The notes under the pieces: generated by a model | Database searches by the model: none | Told to the model about the DNA's origin: nothing | Seen by the model: the letters and a program-made list of their open reading frames with translations, nothing else | Assembly (NCBI GenBank): GCA_020697135.1 | Contig: JAJFBM010000010.1 | Span: forward strand, 1-40,601 | Source: Rickettsiaceae bacterium | GTDB lineage: Bacteria > Pseudomonadota > Alphaproteobacteria > Rickettsiales > Rickettsiaceae | Length of the DNA: 40,601 nt | Direction of reading: 5' to 3' | Shown: one piece after another, positions 1-8,443 of the stretch | How the letters are laid out: each line of letters starts with the position of its first letter | Position numbering within the stretch: position 1 is the stretch's first letter | Position numbers and translations under genes: made by a program

Positions 1-366
<366 letters not shown>

Positions 367-702
367 GATTCTGTCTACTTTTTATTTTGACAGGTTTTTT
401 GTTTTTGTTCGTTTGTTACAACGACAGTTTTTTAAACCGTCACTACCTTAATCTAATTTCTTTACTATTTCTAACAGCTGCAGACCGCTTATTTGCTTTA
501 TGTTTTTGCTTTTAAGTTGTTTGCGTTTTGTGTGTTTGGTTATACGAGAGATTTTCACACCTGTCAACAGTATTTTTGAAAAATTTTCATTTTTATCACA
601 TTTTTTTTCTTTCTTTTTTAAAACCCCTTGTTTTTTCTAATTTTTCCGTGCATAACTTTTAAAGAGATTTTATTATATAATTAGTACTAATAAGGTGTTG
701 AT
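367..702. other. Divergent region: 16S leader and upstream of the M23 gene
   Basis: This 336-base stretch has no gene. Positions 367-531 are the transcribed leader of the 16S gene, with short inverted repeats such as CTGTC (371-375)/GACAG (389-393) that could be processing structures. Positions 568-702 lie upstream of the M23 peptidase and are very T-rich. A perfect TATAAT is at 676-681 without a good -35; an alternative pair is TTGTTT (628-633), 17 bases, CATAAC (651-656). Neither candidate promoter is decisive. Confidence 0.5.
539..567 (-). promoter_or_regulatory. Promoter of the 16S rRNA gene
   Basis: On the minus strand a perfect -35 box TTGACA (567-562) is separated by exactly 17 bases from TATAAC (544-539). 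Transcription would start near 532, giving a leader of about 165 nt before the mature 16S end. This is one of the best sigma70-type promoters in the window, as expected for rRNA. Confidence 0.8.
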
Positions 703-2052
703 ATGAATAGAGCAGAGTTATACTTACATAATAGCAGATTAAATTCGAGCTTTTTTACTAGATTTGCCCTTTCTTATATTTTCCTCCTTATATTAGTATT
801 CTTACTTGCTGCTACAACAATATCTATCGGTAACCTCCGCTTTGGAAATATAGACTTCTATTCTAATAATGAGATTGAAGAAGAATATGAGGATGCTCGC
901 CTAACAACAGTAGAAGTAACGATAAAAAAAGGCGACAATATAAATAGAATCTTACAAAAACAACCTATCTCTATAGAAGAAAGACAAAATATAATAGGAC
1001 TTGTTAAGCAAATTAAGTTGGATAACGTGCTACAAGTTGGTAAAAAACTTGTATTTGAATATGACATTAGCCTTATTAATGAGGAAGATGAGGATTTGGC
1101 TGAAGAATATCAAACACTCAGACAAATTACTTATGAAGTAGATAATACTCGTCGTATTGAAATCGTCAAAAGAGAAAAAGATATATTCATTGTTAAAAAT
1201 CAGGATATACCTCTTAGAAAAGTCTTTGCTAAATATACTACTTCAATTCGCAATAGCGTACTTGAATCAGCTAAATCATTAGATGTTTCAACCAATAGCA
1301 TAATTGAGCTTATTAACATATATAGTCACCAAGTTGACTTCCAACGTCAAGTTAAAGAAGGCGATGAAATTTCTATTATTGCTGAGAAGTTCTACACTGA
1401 ACAAGGTGAGTTTTCTCATCATGGCAAGATTATATTTGCATCCCTCACTCTTTCAGGGAAGAAATATAACATATATAGATATTCACATAATAATGACGAT
1501 AAATTCCAATATTTCTCTGAAGAAGCACAAAGTGTGACTAGCACCCTTCTAAGAACACCTTTAAAAGTTATGAGAATTACTTCTCACTTTGGTAAACGTA
1601 CTCATCCAATTGATGGTTATACTAGAATGCATACAGGTGTTGACTTTGCTGCACCTATTGGCACACCTATATATGCTGCAGGCGATGGTATTGTTACAGA
1701 AATTGGCTGGAAAGGCGGATATGGTAAATATGTGAAGATTCAACATAATGATACTCTTGCAACTGCTTATGCACATGCTAGCAAATTTGCTAAAAACTTA
1801 AGAAGAGGCAGTATCGTTAAACAAGGGCAGGTAATTGCTTACGTCGGACATACAGGCAAATCGACCAACCCTCACCTACATTATGAGGTACTTGTAAATA
1901 ATAACCATATTAATCCGCTAGCAATTAAGAGTACGCCAAAAACAAAACTAACAGGATCTAAACTTATAAAATTTGAAAATTATAAGAAACAACTGCAAGA
2001 TTTAGTTGATAATATTCCTAATAAAGAAGAAATTTCTCAATCTAATACTTAA
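703..2052 (+). CDS. M23 family murein endopeptidase, membrane-anchored
   Basis: A 449-residue periplasmic peptidoglycan hydrolase. Residues ~21-40 form one hydrophobic segment near the N-terminus (anchor or uncleaved signal). Residues ~68-122 look LysM/OapA-like (V-T-I-K-K-G-D-N, then G-K-K-L). The C-terminal half holds a lysostaphin-type M23 domain (~290-410). Its zinc site is visible: H310 and D314 in MHTGVD, catalytic H358 in YAHAS, and H391/H393 in PHLHYE. All catalytic residues are present, so it should be active, cutting peptide cross-links during growth or division. The start has an AAGG ribosome-binding site eight bases upstream. It diverges from the 16S gene and appears monocistronic, with a hairpin after the stop. 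The tail (~410-449) is charged and unassigned. Confidence 0.9.
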   Translation: MNRAELYLHNSRLNSSFFTRFALSYIFLLILVFLLAATTISIGNLRFGNIDFYSNNEIEEEYEDARLTTVEVTIKKGDNINRILQKQPISIEERQNIIGLVKQIKLDNVLQVGKKLVFEYDISLINEEDEDLAEEYQTLRQITYEVDNTRRIEIVKREKDIFIVKNQDIPLRKVFAKYTTSIRNSVLESAKSLDVSTNSIIELINIYSHQVDFQRQVKEGDEISIIAEKFYTEQGEFSHHGKIIFASLTLSGKKYNIYRYSHNNDDKFQYFSEEAQSVTSTLLRTPLKVMRITSHFGKRTHPIDGYTRMHTGVDFAAPIGTPIYAAGDGIVTEIGWKGGYGKYVKIQHNDTLATAYAHASKFAKNLRRGSIVKQGQVIAYVGHTGKSTNPHLHYEVLVNNNHINPLAIKSTPKTKLTGSKLIKFENYKKQLQDLVDNIPNKEEISQSNT

Positions 2053-2065
2053 GAGTTCACCATCC

Positions 2066-2095
2066 TACCCCTTGTAGCTTATACTGCAAGGGGTA
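2066..2095 (+). terminator. Hairpin terminator after the M23 gene
   Basis: TACCCCTTG (2066-2074) pairs perfectly with CAAGGGGTA (2087-2095) around a 12-base loop, 13 bases after the stop codon. The following tract (TTCATAATTT) is only weakly T-rich, so termination may be partial. Confidence 0.6.
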
Positions 2096-2140
2096 TTCAT
2101 AATTTAAATCCATAATTGACTAAGTAACAGAAACCTATAA

Positions 2141-2264
2141 GATTTATAAATATAGTAATTTGTTTTGAATTTGTGCATCGCTGCTCCTTGCTCATGTAGT
2201 CTTTATCTACACATCGCTCATCTCTACTAGCGCACAATCCAACAAAAACTACTATATATAAATC
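2141..2264. repeat. Long imperfect palindrome A (Rickettsia palindromic element-like)
   Basis: The left end GATTTATAAATATAGTA is mirrored by the right end, whose reverse complement begins GATTTATATATAGTA. Pairing continues inward through a GTGC/GCAC step to a central stem TGTAG (2195-2199)/CTACA (2207-2211). The whole ~124-bp unit is one imperfect hairpin centred near 2203. It ends just before the ribosome-binding site of the deformylase-like gene. Its core (CTCATGTAG) resembles cores of palindromes C and D. No coding potential is evident. Confidence 0.65.
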
Positions 2265-2278
2265 ATAAAAGGTAATTC

Positions 2279-2893
2279 ATGCTAAAAGATAAAACCTTAG
2301 AAATAGTAACATTAAATAATGACCCTTCTGGCATTTTGACAAAAAAAACTACACCAGTTAATTTCGATTCTAGCGAAGATATAAAGGAAGCAAAGGAAAT
2401 CATTCAAGCTTTAAAAGATACGCTGCACCACTTACTTCCGGCTGCTGGGCTTGCAGCTACTCAAATTGGGTATTCTAAATCAATTTTTATTTTCTCATGG
2501 GATAGGACTGAGGCAAATCTTCAAGTTGCAATCAACCCTACCTATACTCCTATTGGAGACGTAAAAGAGTCTAGATGGGAAGGATGTTTCTCAACTATCT
2601 TAGGATGTAGCCCTCTTACCATTGCATATGTTCCAAGATATGTAAAGATTAAGGCTGAATATTATAATGAGGAAGGTAAAAAAATTACGCAGATTTTGAC
2701 TAATTTTGCAGCAAAAGTATTTCAGCATGAATATGATCACTTACAAGGATATGTAAATACTCAACTTGACAATATAGAGACAAAATCATTTAATACTCAA
2801 GGCGAAATGATGGGCTTTATGGGTGAGGTTAAGAAGCATGACCAAACTCATTATATAGCTCCAGAAGAAGTAATAATACCATTTCCTCTGTAA
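2279..2893 (+). CDS. Peptide deformylase family protein
   Basis: A 204-residue protein with the three deformylase motifs. Motif 1 is A56-G57-L-A-A-T-Q62 (the usual first Gly is Ala). Motif 2 is E101-G-C103-F-S with the metal-binding Cys. Motif 3 is Q149-H150-E151-Y-D-H154. The metal ligands C103, H150 and H154 and catalytic E151 are intact, so it probably removes formyl groups from nascent peptides. Departures from the canonical GxGxAAxQ and EGCLS motifs, plus an N-terminal stretch of about 30 residues unlike classical Def, suggest a second, divergent paralogue; no classical def is in this window to compare. An AAGG ribosome-binding site lies at 2269-2272. The gene sits between palindromes A and B, and its TAA stop overlaps the first bases of B. 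Confidence 0.85.
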   Translation: MLKDKTLEIVTLNNDPSGILTKKTTPVNFDSSEDIKEAKEIIQALKDTLHHLLPAAGLAATQIGYSKSIFIFSWDRTEANLQVAINPTYTPIGDVKESRWEGCFSTILGCSPLTIAYVPRYVKIKAEYYNEEGKKITQILTNFAAKVFQHEYDHLQGYVNTQLDNIETKSFNTQGEMMGFMGEVKKHDQTHYIAPEEVIIPFPL

Positions 2894-2985
2894 AATGATA
2901 CATATCGACTTAGTGGATATCGGCTTTACGCACGTATTAATATACGCTTACGCAACCTCGTCCTAAACTTAATATGTCTTATTTT
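2892..2985. repeat. Long imperfect palindrome B
   Basis: AAAATGATACATAT at the left end is matched by ATATGTCTTATTTT at the right end with two mismatches. Pairing continues to a central CGTAT (2933-2937)/ATACG (2942-2946) around TTAA. The ~94-bp element is symmetric about 2939. It begins inside the stop codon of the deformylase-like gene and lies upstream of the HAD hydrolase gene, so it will be transcribed if those genes are linked. It could act as a terminator or RNA-stability hairpin. Confidence 0.6.
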
Positions 2986-3024
2986 AAGTGTGAAATGGTA
3001 TAAATTAATTAGAGGCATAAAATA

Positions 3025-3873
3025 ATGATTTACAATTTTAATGATATTTACCAGAATTACGATTTGTTTTTTATCGATGTTTGGGGGGTAGTGCATGATG
3101 GTTATAAGCCTTACCCAGGAACAGTAGATAGACTTAATAAGCTGCTTGAGGAAAAAAAATTATTTTTTGTCTCGAATGCCCCTCGCCCAAATTATATTGT
3201 ATCCCAAAAGCTAAAAGAGCATGGTATAAAAATTAATGATAGTCACGTTATCACTTCTGGCGATGTAACGCGGACGCACCTCTCGGAGCTCGGCAAAGAA
3301 GGGAAAATAATCTATCATTTAGGGGAGACTACAAATACTGATATATTAAAAGATATAGATATTAAAGTTACCTCAAACCTTGAAGAAGCTGATTTTTTAT
3401 TGCTTTCAATTTTCTTAAATGAAGGTGCATCTCTTGAACAATTTGATTCACTATTTGAGCAAGCAGTGAATTTAAATATACCTGTACTTTGCGCCAATCC
3501 TGATAAGAAAATTGTCAAAGGGGCAGCAGGTGATTCATTCGTATATTGTGCAGGTTACTTTGCTGAGAAAATTGAAGCAATGGGTGGAGAGGTCCATTAT
3601 TTTGGCAAACCACATAAAAATATCTATGATTTTGCCATCCAACAAGCAAGGATTGAAACATCTCTTGATAAAATATTGATGATTGGTGATACTATTTATA
3701 CAGATGTATTAGGAGCAAATCAGGCAAAAATTCACTCTGCACTTGTTTTAACCGGCAATAGTGAAGCTCATTTAAAGGAAATCATAGAAAAGGAAGCAAA
3801 GATTTCTAAGCTTAAGGAGATATTTGACTCGTATAAAGTAGAACCAAACTGGGTAATAAAGGGCTTATTCTAA
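3025..3873 (+). CDS. HAD-IIA family hydrolase (TIGR01459-like)
   Basis: A 282-residue NagD-like phosphatase. Motif I is D18-V-W-G-V-V-H-D-G with the nucleophile D18. The usual second Asp (DxD) is Trp here, which I recall as typical of the alphaproteobacterial HAD-IIA subgroup. Motif II is VS50-N-A-P-R, motif III K195 in FGKPHKNIY, and motif IV G221-D-T-I-Y-T-D227. A C2-type cap fills the middle (~85-190). Substrate unknown; members of HAD-IIA dephosphorylate nucleotides or sugar phosphates. It starts with ATG after GAGGCATAAAATA, a fair ribosome-binding site. It follows palindrome B and is convergent with the next gene. Confidence 0.88.
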   Translation: MIYNFNDIYQNYDLFFIDVWGVVHDGYKPYPGTVDRLNKLLEEKKLFFVSNAPRPNYIVSQKLKEHGIKINDSHVITSGDVTRTHLSELGKEGKIIYHLGETTNTDILKDIDIKVTSNLEEADFLLLSIFLNEGASLEQFDSLFEQAVNLNIPVLCANPDKKIVKGAAGDSFVYCAGYFAEKIEAMGGEVHYFGKPHKNIYDFAIQQARIETSLDKILMIGDTIYTDVLGANQAKIHSALVLTGNSEAHLKEIIEKEAKISKLKEIFDSYKVEPNWVIKGLF

Positions 3874-3890
3874 GTTAAGTTTATTTTGCC

Positions 3891-3917
3891 CAAAGCCAAG
3901 TTTAGTGCTTGGCTTTG
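3891..3917. terminator. Bidirectional hairpin between convergent genes
   Basis: CAAAGCCAAG (3891-3900) pairs perfectly over ten bases with CTTGGCTTTG (3908-3917) around a seven-base loop. It lies between the ends of two converging genes. Neither side has a long T-tract, so it may act as an mRNA end-stabiliser as much as a strong terminator. Confidence 0.55.
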
Positions 3918-3927
3918 AAAGGCCCCT

Positions 3928-4881
3928 TTAAGATATATTGCTAAATAAGTCAGCTGAAAAACATAATTTTCCACTTAAAAATAATTCATTATCAGATGAA
4001 GGCACCTCTTCAGATGAAAAAGATTCATAATTTCCATCATCTTGAAAAGGAATACTATCAACTTGGCTAGAAAAAAGTATATCATCCGTTGATGTTGATC
4101 GAGGTAACAATAAACCTTCTTCCGAAATTGCGCCTTCTAGTTTAGGAACAAATAATTTATCAGACAAAGAACTATTTGAAGCTTCTATATTTAATAAGTC
4201 TTTAAATATTATAGATGGAACAACAATATTATTTATAGCCTCGCATTCATATTTGTTATTATCTTTTATAGCTTGGTCATTGTTAGAAGGATGTAAAAAT
4301 TTATCTAATTCAATTTTCATCATACATAATTCATTTATTTTTTGGCTATTTTTACAGTGTGTAATCAAATCGTTTAATATATTTTCCACCGTCAACCCGT
4401 TATTATTTTGGCATTTGATTTTATCAAAACCAATGGCCTCAGCTATAGATTTAAATGTATTTACCTTCAAGGCTGGATTTAAAAACTTATGCAGAATAGT
4501 GTCACCCTTCATATCCTGCAATGCAAAATTCACACCCAAATCTTTTAGCTTTCTAATTCTCGCTACAAAAAGTTTTAAAGGTATGTAAAATATCAATGGG
4601 TCTTGAGGGTTATTAACTATATTATCAATATCCAAGCCTAATTTTTTTATTTCCTTTAAATTATCAATCACTTCATCTATTTTAGCAGCTTTTTTAGGAT
4701 GGCTGCTTAAAATTCTTTCAATATTACTTTTTAATAATTCACTCTGAGAAAATTTTTTCCAATTTATACCAAGACCCTTAGGTGTTTTCACACTATGCGG
4801 TATGTAGATGTCATTATTCAACCGTGTAATTTTCTGGCTCTTTGTACATTCAAAACCATTATATTTTCTTTTACTTACCAT
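3928..4881 (-). CDS. Orphan protein with weak ankyrin-like segments, possible effector
   Basis: I do not recognise this 317-residue protein. The start is placed at 4881 because GGAGGAGA stands a few bases upstream and a TATAAT (4918-4913, minus) lies between it and the in-frame ATG at 4932. That longer start would add a hydrophobic N-terminus, probably not real. Residues ~106-136 (LGVNFALQDMKGDTILHKFL) and ~144-172 look like degenerate ankyrin repeats, with a weaker one at ~72-100. The C-terminal ~80 residues are rich in Ser, Asp and Glu and look disordered. No signal peptide or membrane segment is seen with this start. Ankyrin proteins of Rickettsiales are often secreted into host cells; that role is inference only. 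Confidence 0.7.
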   Translation of the reverse strand: MVSKRKYNGFECTKSQKITRLNNDIYIPHSVKTPKGLGINWKKFSQSELLKSNIERILSSHPKKAAKIDEVIDNLKEIKKLGLDIDNIVNNPQDPLIFYIPLKLFVARIRKLKDLGVNFALQDMKGDTILHKFLNPALKVNTFKSIAEAIGFDKIKCQNNNGLTVENILNDLITHCKNSQKINELCMMKIELDKFLHPSNNDQAIKDNNKYECEAINNIVVPSIIFKDLLNIEASNSSLSDKLFVPKLEGAISEEGLLLPRSTSTDDILFSSQVDSIPFQDDGNYESFSSEEVPSSDNELFLSGKLCFSADLFSNIS

Positions 4882-5074
4882 AATATCTCCTCCGTATAAA
4901 ACATAAACAAAGATTATAAAGAATAACAACAAATAATAAAGATAAAATTGTTTTATATTAAAATCTTAAAACATATAGCAATACACAAATTATTCATTGA
5001 AAATTGTTTTTATATTTCTTTTTGTACAAGTTTTGCATAGAATAGAGGCATTAAAAAAACTTATAGATTTAATC

Positions 5075-7354
5075 ATGGCAGAAAATTTAAATATAAAAGA
5101 TTTAGAAGCATTAGAATATCACAAACTTAATAATAGGCCGGGTAAAATTAGTATGAGCCCGACTAAGCCACTGGTAACTCAAAAAGACTTGTCTCTCGCT
5201 TACTCTCCAGGAGTTGCAGTACCTTGCAAGGAAATTGCTGAAGACGTACAAAAAGCTTATGAATATACTGCAAAAGGAAACTTAGTTGCAGTAATATCAA
5301 ATGGTACAGCAGTTCTTGGGCTTGGTAACCTTGGTGCGGCTGCATCAAAACCTGTTATGGAGGGAAAAGCTGTTTTATTTAAAAGATTTGCTGATATTGA
5401 TTCTTTCGATCTTGAAGTAGATACGCAAAATCCTGATGAATTTATTGATGCTGTAAAACACTTAAGCCCAAGTTTTGGTGGCATTAATCTTGAAGATATT
5501 AAAGCACCTGAATGTTTTATCATTGAAGCAAAATTAAAAGAATTGATGGATATTCCAGTATTCCATGATGATCAACATGGAACAGCCATCATTACTGCTG
5601 CAGGCCTTATTAATGCTGCGCATATTACCGAGAAGAAAATCGAAGATTTAAAAGTTGTCGTTAATGGCGCTGGTGCTGCTGGAATTGCTTGTATAGAGCT
5701 ACTTAAAACCCTTGGCGTTAAACATGAAAATGTAATACTTTGTGATACGCAAGGTGTTGTTTATAGAGGGCGAAGTGAAGGAATGAATCAGTGGAAATCT
5801 GCACATGCAATTGACACTAACTTACGCACATTGAAAGAAGCTTTTGTTGGTTCGGATGTTTTCTTAGGGCTTTCAGTCAAAGGTGCTGTTACCAAAGAAA
5901 TGGTTGCTTCAATGGCACCAAACCCTATTATATTTGCTATGGCAAATCCTGACCCTGAAATTACACCTGAAGAAGTTAAAGAAGTTAGGGATGATGCAAT
6001 AATTGCTACAGGCAGATCTGACTATAATAATCAAGTTAATAATGTCATGGGTTTTCCATATATATTTAGAGGAGCTTTGGACGTTCAAGCAACCACAATA
6101 AATGAAGAGATGAAAATAGCTGCTGCAAGAGCTCTTGCCGAGCTTGCAAGACAGCCTGTTCCTGATGAGGTTTCTCAAGCTTATTCTGGTCGCAAGATGC
6201 AATTTGGTCCTGAATATATTATTCCTGTACCATTTGATCCAAGACTTATTACAACTGTGCCTCTGGCTGTTGCACGCGCTGCAATTGAAACTAAAGTTGC
6301 TCGTAAAGTTATAATTGATTTTAAGAAATATAAGCAAGAATTAGAAGGACGCCTTAACCCGACTTCGAATTCAATGAGCTTAATTTTTGAACGTGCTCAT
6401 GCAAGTCCACAAAAAATTATTTTTGCTGAAGGTGAAGAAGAAGAGGTAGTAAAGGCTGCACTACTAATGAAAAATAACGGTTATGGCAAACCTATATTAA
6501 TTGGTAGAGATCATAAGATAGATGCAATACTTAAAAATATTGGACACAGCGGCAATCTTGAAGGAATAGAAATTCTTAATGCAGCAAAAACACCAAATTT
6601 GTCAAAATATATTGACTTCCTTTATGGGCGATTACAAAGACGCGGCTATCTTTACAGAGATTGCGCAAGGCTCGTTAAAACTGATCGCAATATATTTGCC
6701 TCATGCATTCTTGCTTGTGGCGATGCAGATGGACTTGTAACTGGTTTTACTAAGAGCTATTCTGCAGCACTTGATGATGTTTTAAAAGTTTTTGACCCGC
6801 AAGAAAATCATACAGTATTTAGTTACTCAATTATGATCACCAAAGAACATAATTTAATAATAGCTGATAATACAGTGCACGAACTTCCAACACCACAAGA
6901 GCTTGCTGACATTACTGTCCAAACCGCTGAAATAGCAAAATCTTTAGGATATAATCCAAGAGTAGCCTTACTCTCATTTTCTAATTTCGGTAACCCGATG
7001 CGTGAGAAAGCTGCTCGCATACGAGAAGCAATTCAAATACTTGATAATAAAAAAGTTGATTTTGAATATGATGGTGAGATGGCGCCTGATGTTGCTCTAA
7101 ACCCATTGCTTTTAAAATTATATCCTTTCTGCAAACTTTCAGCTCCAGCCAATGTACTTATAATGCCAGCCCTTCATACCGCAAGCGTTTCTACTAAATT
7201 ACTACAAACTCTTGCTAATGGTGCATTTATAGGACCTATACTGACAGGACTTAATTACCCTGTACAGATACTACAAATGGGTTCATGCGCATCTGATATA
7301 TTAAATCTTGCAGCATTTGCTGCGGTTAATGCTATTGAATCTAAAAAATCATAA
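5075..7354 (+). CDS. maeB: NADP-dependent malic enzyme with phosphotransacetylase-like domain
   Basis: A 759-residue MaeB-type malic enzyme that converts malate to pyruvate with CO2 release, supplying NADPH and pyruvate. The catalytic part has YSPGVAVPC (43-51), NGTAVLGLGNLGAAA (76-90), FGGINLEDI (134-142), FHDDQHGTA (163-171) and a Rossmann GAGAAG (198-203). From about residue 440 a phosphotransacetylase-like domain follows; in this family it is regulatory (acetyl-CoA sensing) rather than catalytic. The start at 5075 gives an N-terminus matching family members; an in-frame ATG at 4997 would add 26 atypical residues. No strong ribosome-binding site is seen. anmK follows after nine bases, so the two are probably co-transcribed. 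Host-derived malate or amino acids are likely carbon sources of such bacteria. Confidence 0.95.
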   Translation: MAENLNIKDLEALEYHKLNNRPGKISMSPTKPLVTQKDLSLAYSPGVAVPCKEIAEDVQKAYEYTAKGNLVAVISNGTAVLGLGNLGAAASKPVMEGKAVLFKRFADIDSFDLEVDTQNPDEFIDAVKHLSPSFGGINLEDIKAPECFIIEAKLKELMDIPVFHDDQHGTAIITAAGLINAAHITEKKIEDLKVVVNGAGAAGIACIELLKTLGVKHENVILCDTQGVVYRGRSEGMNQWKSAHAIDTNLRTLKEAFVGSDVFLGLSVKGAVTKEMVASMAPNPIIFAMANPDPEITPEEVKEVRDDAIIATGRSDYNNQVNNVMGFPYIFRGALDVQATTINEEMKIAAARALAELARQPVPDEVSQAYSGRKMQFGPEYIIPVPFDPRLITTVPLAVARAAIETKVARKVIIDFKKYKQELEGRLNPTSNSMSLIFERAHASPQKIIFAEGEEEEVVKAALLMKNNGYGKPILIGRDHKIDAILKNIGHSGNLEGIEILNAAKTPNLSKYIDFLYGRLQRRGYLYRDCARLVKTDRNIFASCILACGDADGLVTGFTKSYSAALDDVLKVFDPQENHTVFSYSIMITKEHNLIIADNTVHELPTPQELADITVQTAEIAKSLGYNPRVALLSFSNFGNPMREKAARIREAIQILDNKKVDFEYDGEMAPDVALNPLLLKLYPFCKLSAPANVLIMPALHTASVSTKLLQTLANGAFIGPILTGLNYPVQILQMGSCASDILNLAAFAAVNAIESKKS

Positions 7355-7363
7355 GGAAAATAT

Positions 7364-8443
7364 ATGCTTTATATAGGGTTAATGAGCGGAACTTCACTAG
7401 ACGGAATCGATGCTGCAATAATTGAAACTGATGGAGAAAAAATCCAAAAATTTGGTACAACCTTATATAAATCATATGATGAAAATTTTAGAGAAAAATT
7501 GAAAACCCTCATTTCAGGGGAAAAGTGCGATTGGCTTACAATAGAAAAAGAGTTAACCGAGATGCATGCAGAGGCGGTAAGTGACTTACTGCAAAAAGCA
7601 AGACTAGATCCGCAGAATATTAATGCTATTGGCTTCCATGGCCAAACTATTATCCATAGACCAGATGAGGGTATTACATGGCAAATTGGTAATGGCGCCC
7701 TCCTCTCTGAACTAACAAAAATTGACGTAGTTACAGATTTTAGAAGAAGGGATGTCGCAAATGGCGGCCAAGGGGCACCTCTTGTGCCTATTTTCCATAA
7801 AGCTATTATGGCCTCAGAAGAGATGCCTTGTGCAGTATTAAATTTAGGTGGCGTTTCTAATATTACCTATATAAATAATGAAAGCATAGTTGCTTTTGAT
7901 TGTGGCCCAGCTAATGCGATTATTAATGACGCATGTATGAAATATTTCGATCAAGCTTTTGATAATGCAGGTACGCTAGCATTACAAGGTTCAAGTTTAA
8001 ATAATGAATATATTCTAAAATGGTTAGAGCATCCTTATTTTAAGAAAGCACCACCTAAATCTCTTGATCGCAATGAGTTTAAAAAATTAGTTGAAGCAAT
8101 TGAGATAGAGGACAATAAATATAATATCATTACAAATCTAACTAAATTTGTTGCTGAATCTGTAGTATATGCTGTAACTAACACTCTCCCCTCTCTACCA
8201 AAGGTAATTTATGTTGCAGGTGGAGGCGTTAAAAATAATAGTTTAATGAAGTTTATTAGAGAATCATTGCCTTCTTCAGTAAAGCTTGCAAGCCTAAATG
8301 AAAAAGGCTTAGACCCAGATTTTACTGAAGCCCAAGCCTTTGCCTATCTTGCTGCTCGTGCACTGAAAGATTTACCGATCAGTTTCCCTACTACTACAGG
8401 AAATCGTCAAGCATTATGCGGCGGGGCTTATTACCGCTTTTAG
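7364..8443 (+). CDS. anmK: Anhydro-N-acetylmuramic acid kinase
   Basis: A 359-residue kinase that hydrolyses and phosphorylates 1,6-anhydro-MurNAc to MurNAc-6-phosphate in cell-wall recycling. It shows the ATP-binding MSGTSLDG (7-14), GFHGQTIIHRP (90-100), TDFRRRDVANGGQGAPLVP (124-142) and the second nucleotide motif NLGGVSN with catalytic D179 in FDCGPANA. Length and motifs match the family. AAGGAAA precedes the ATG, nine bases after maeB. Its 3' end overlaps the converging hydrolase gene by 50 bp. Together with the M23 peptidase it implies that this bacterium keeps a peptidoglycan turnover route. Confidence 0.95.
   Translation: MLYIGLMSGTSLDGIDAAIIETDGEKIQKFGTTLYKSYDENFREKLKTLISGEKCDWLTIEKELTEMHAEAVSDLLQKARLDPQNINAIGFHGQTIIHRPDEGITWQIGNGALLSELTKIDVVTDFRRRDVANGGQGAPLVPIFHKAIMASEEMPCAVLNLGGVSNITYINNESIVAFDCGPANAIINDACMKYFDQAFDNAGTLALQGSSLNNEYILKWLEHPYFKKAPPKSLDRNEFKKLVEAIEIEDNKYNIITNLTKFVAESVVYAVTNTLPSLPKVIYVAGGGVKNNSLMKFIRESLPSSVKLASLNEKGLDPDFTEAQAFAYLAARALKDLPISFPTTTGNRQALCGGAYYRF

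Noticed and set aside
4882-4932. Longer start of the ankyrin-like orphan giving a hydrophobic N-terminus
   Set aside because: A strong GGAGGAGA site precedes the ATG at 4881, and the likely -10 box lies downstream of the ATG at 4932.
4997-5074. Longer start of the malic enzyme
   Set aside because: The 26 extra residues are hydrophobic and unlike the family; the ATG at 5075 gives the expected N-terminus.
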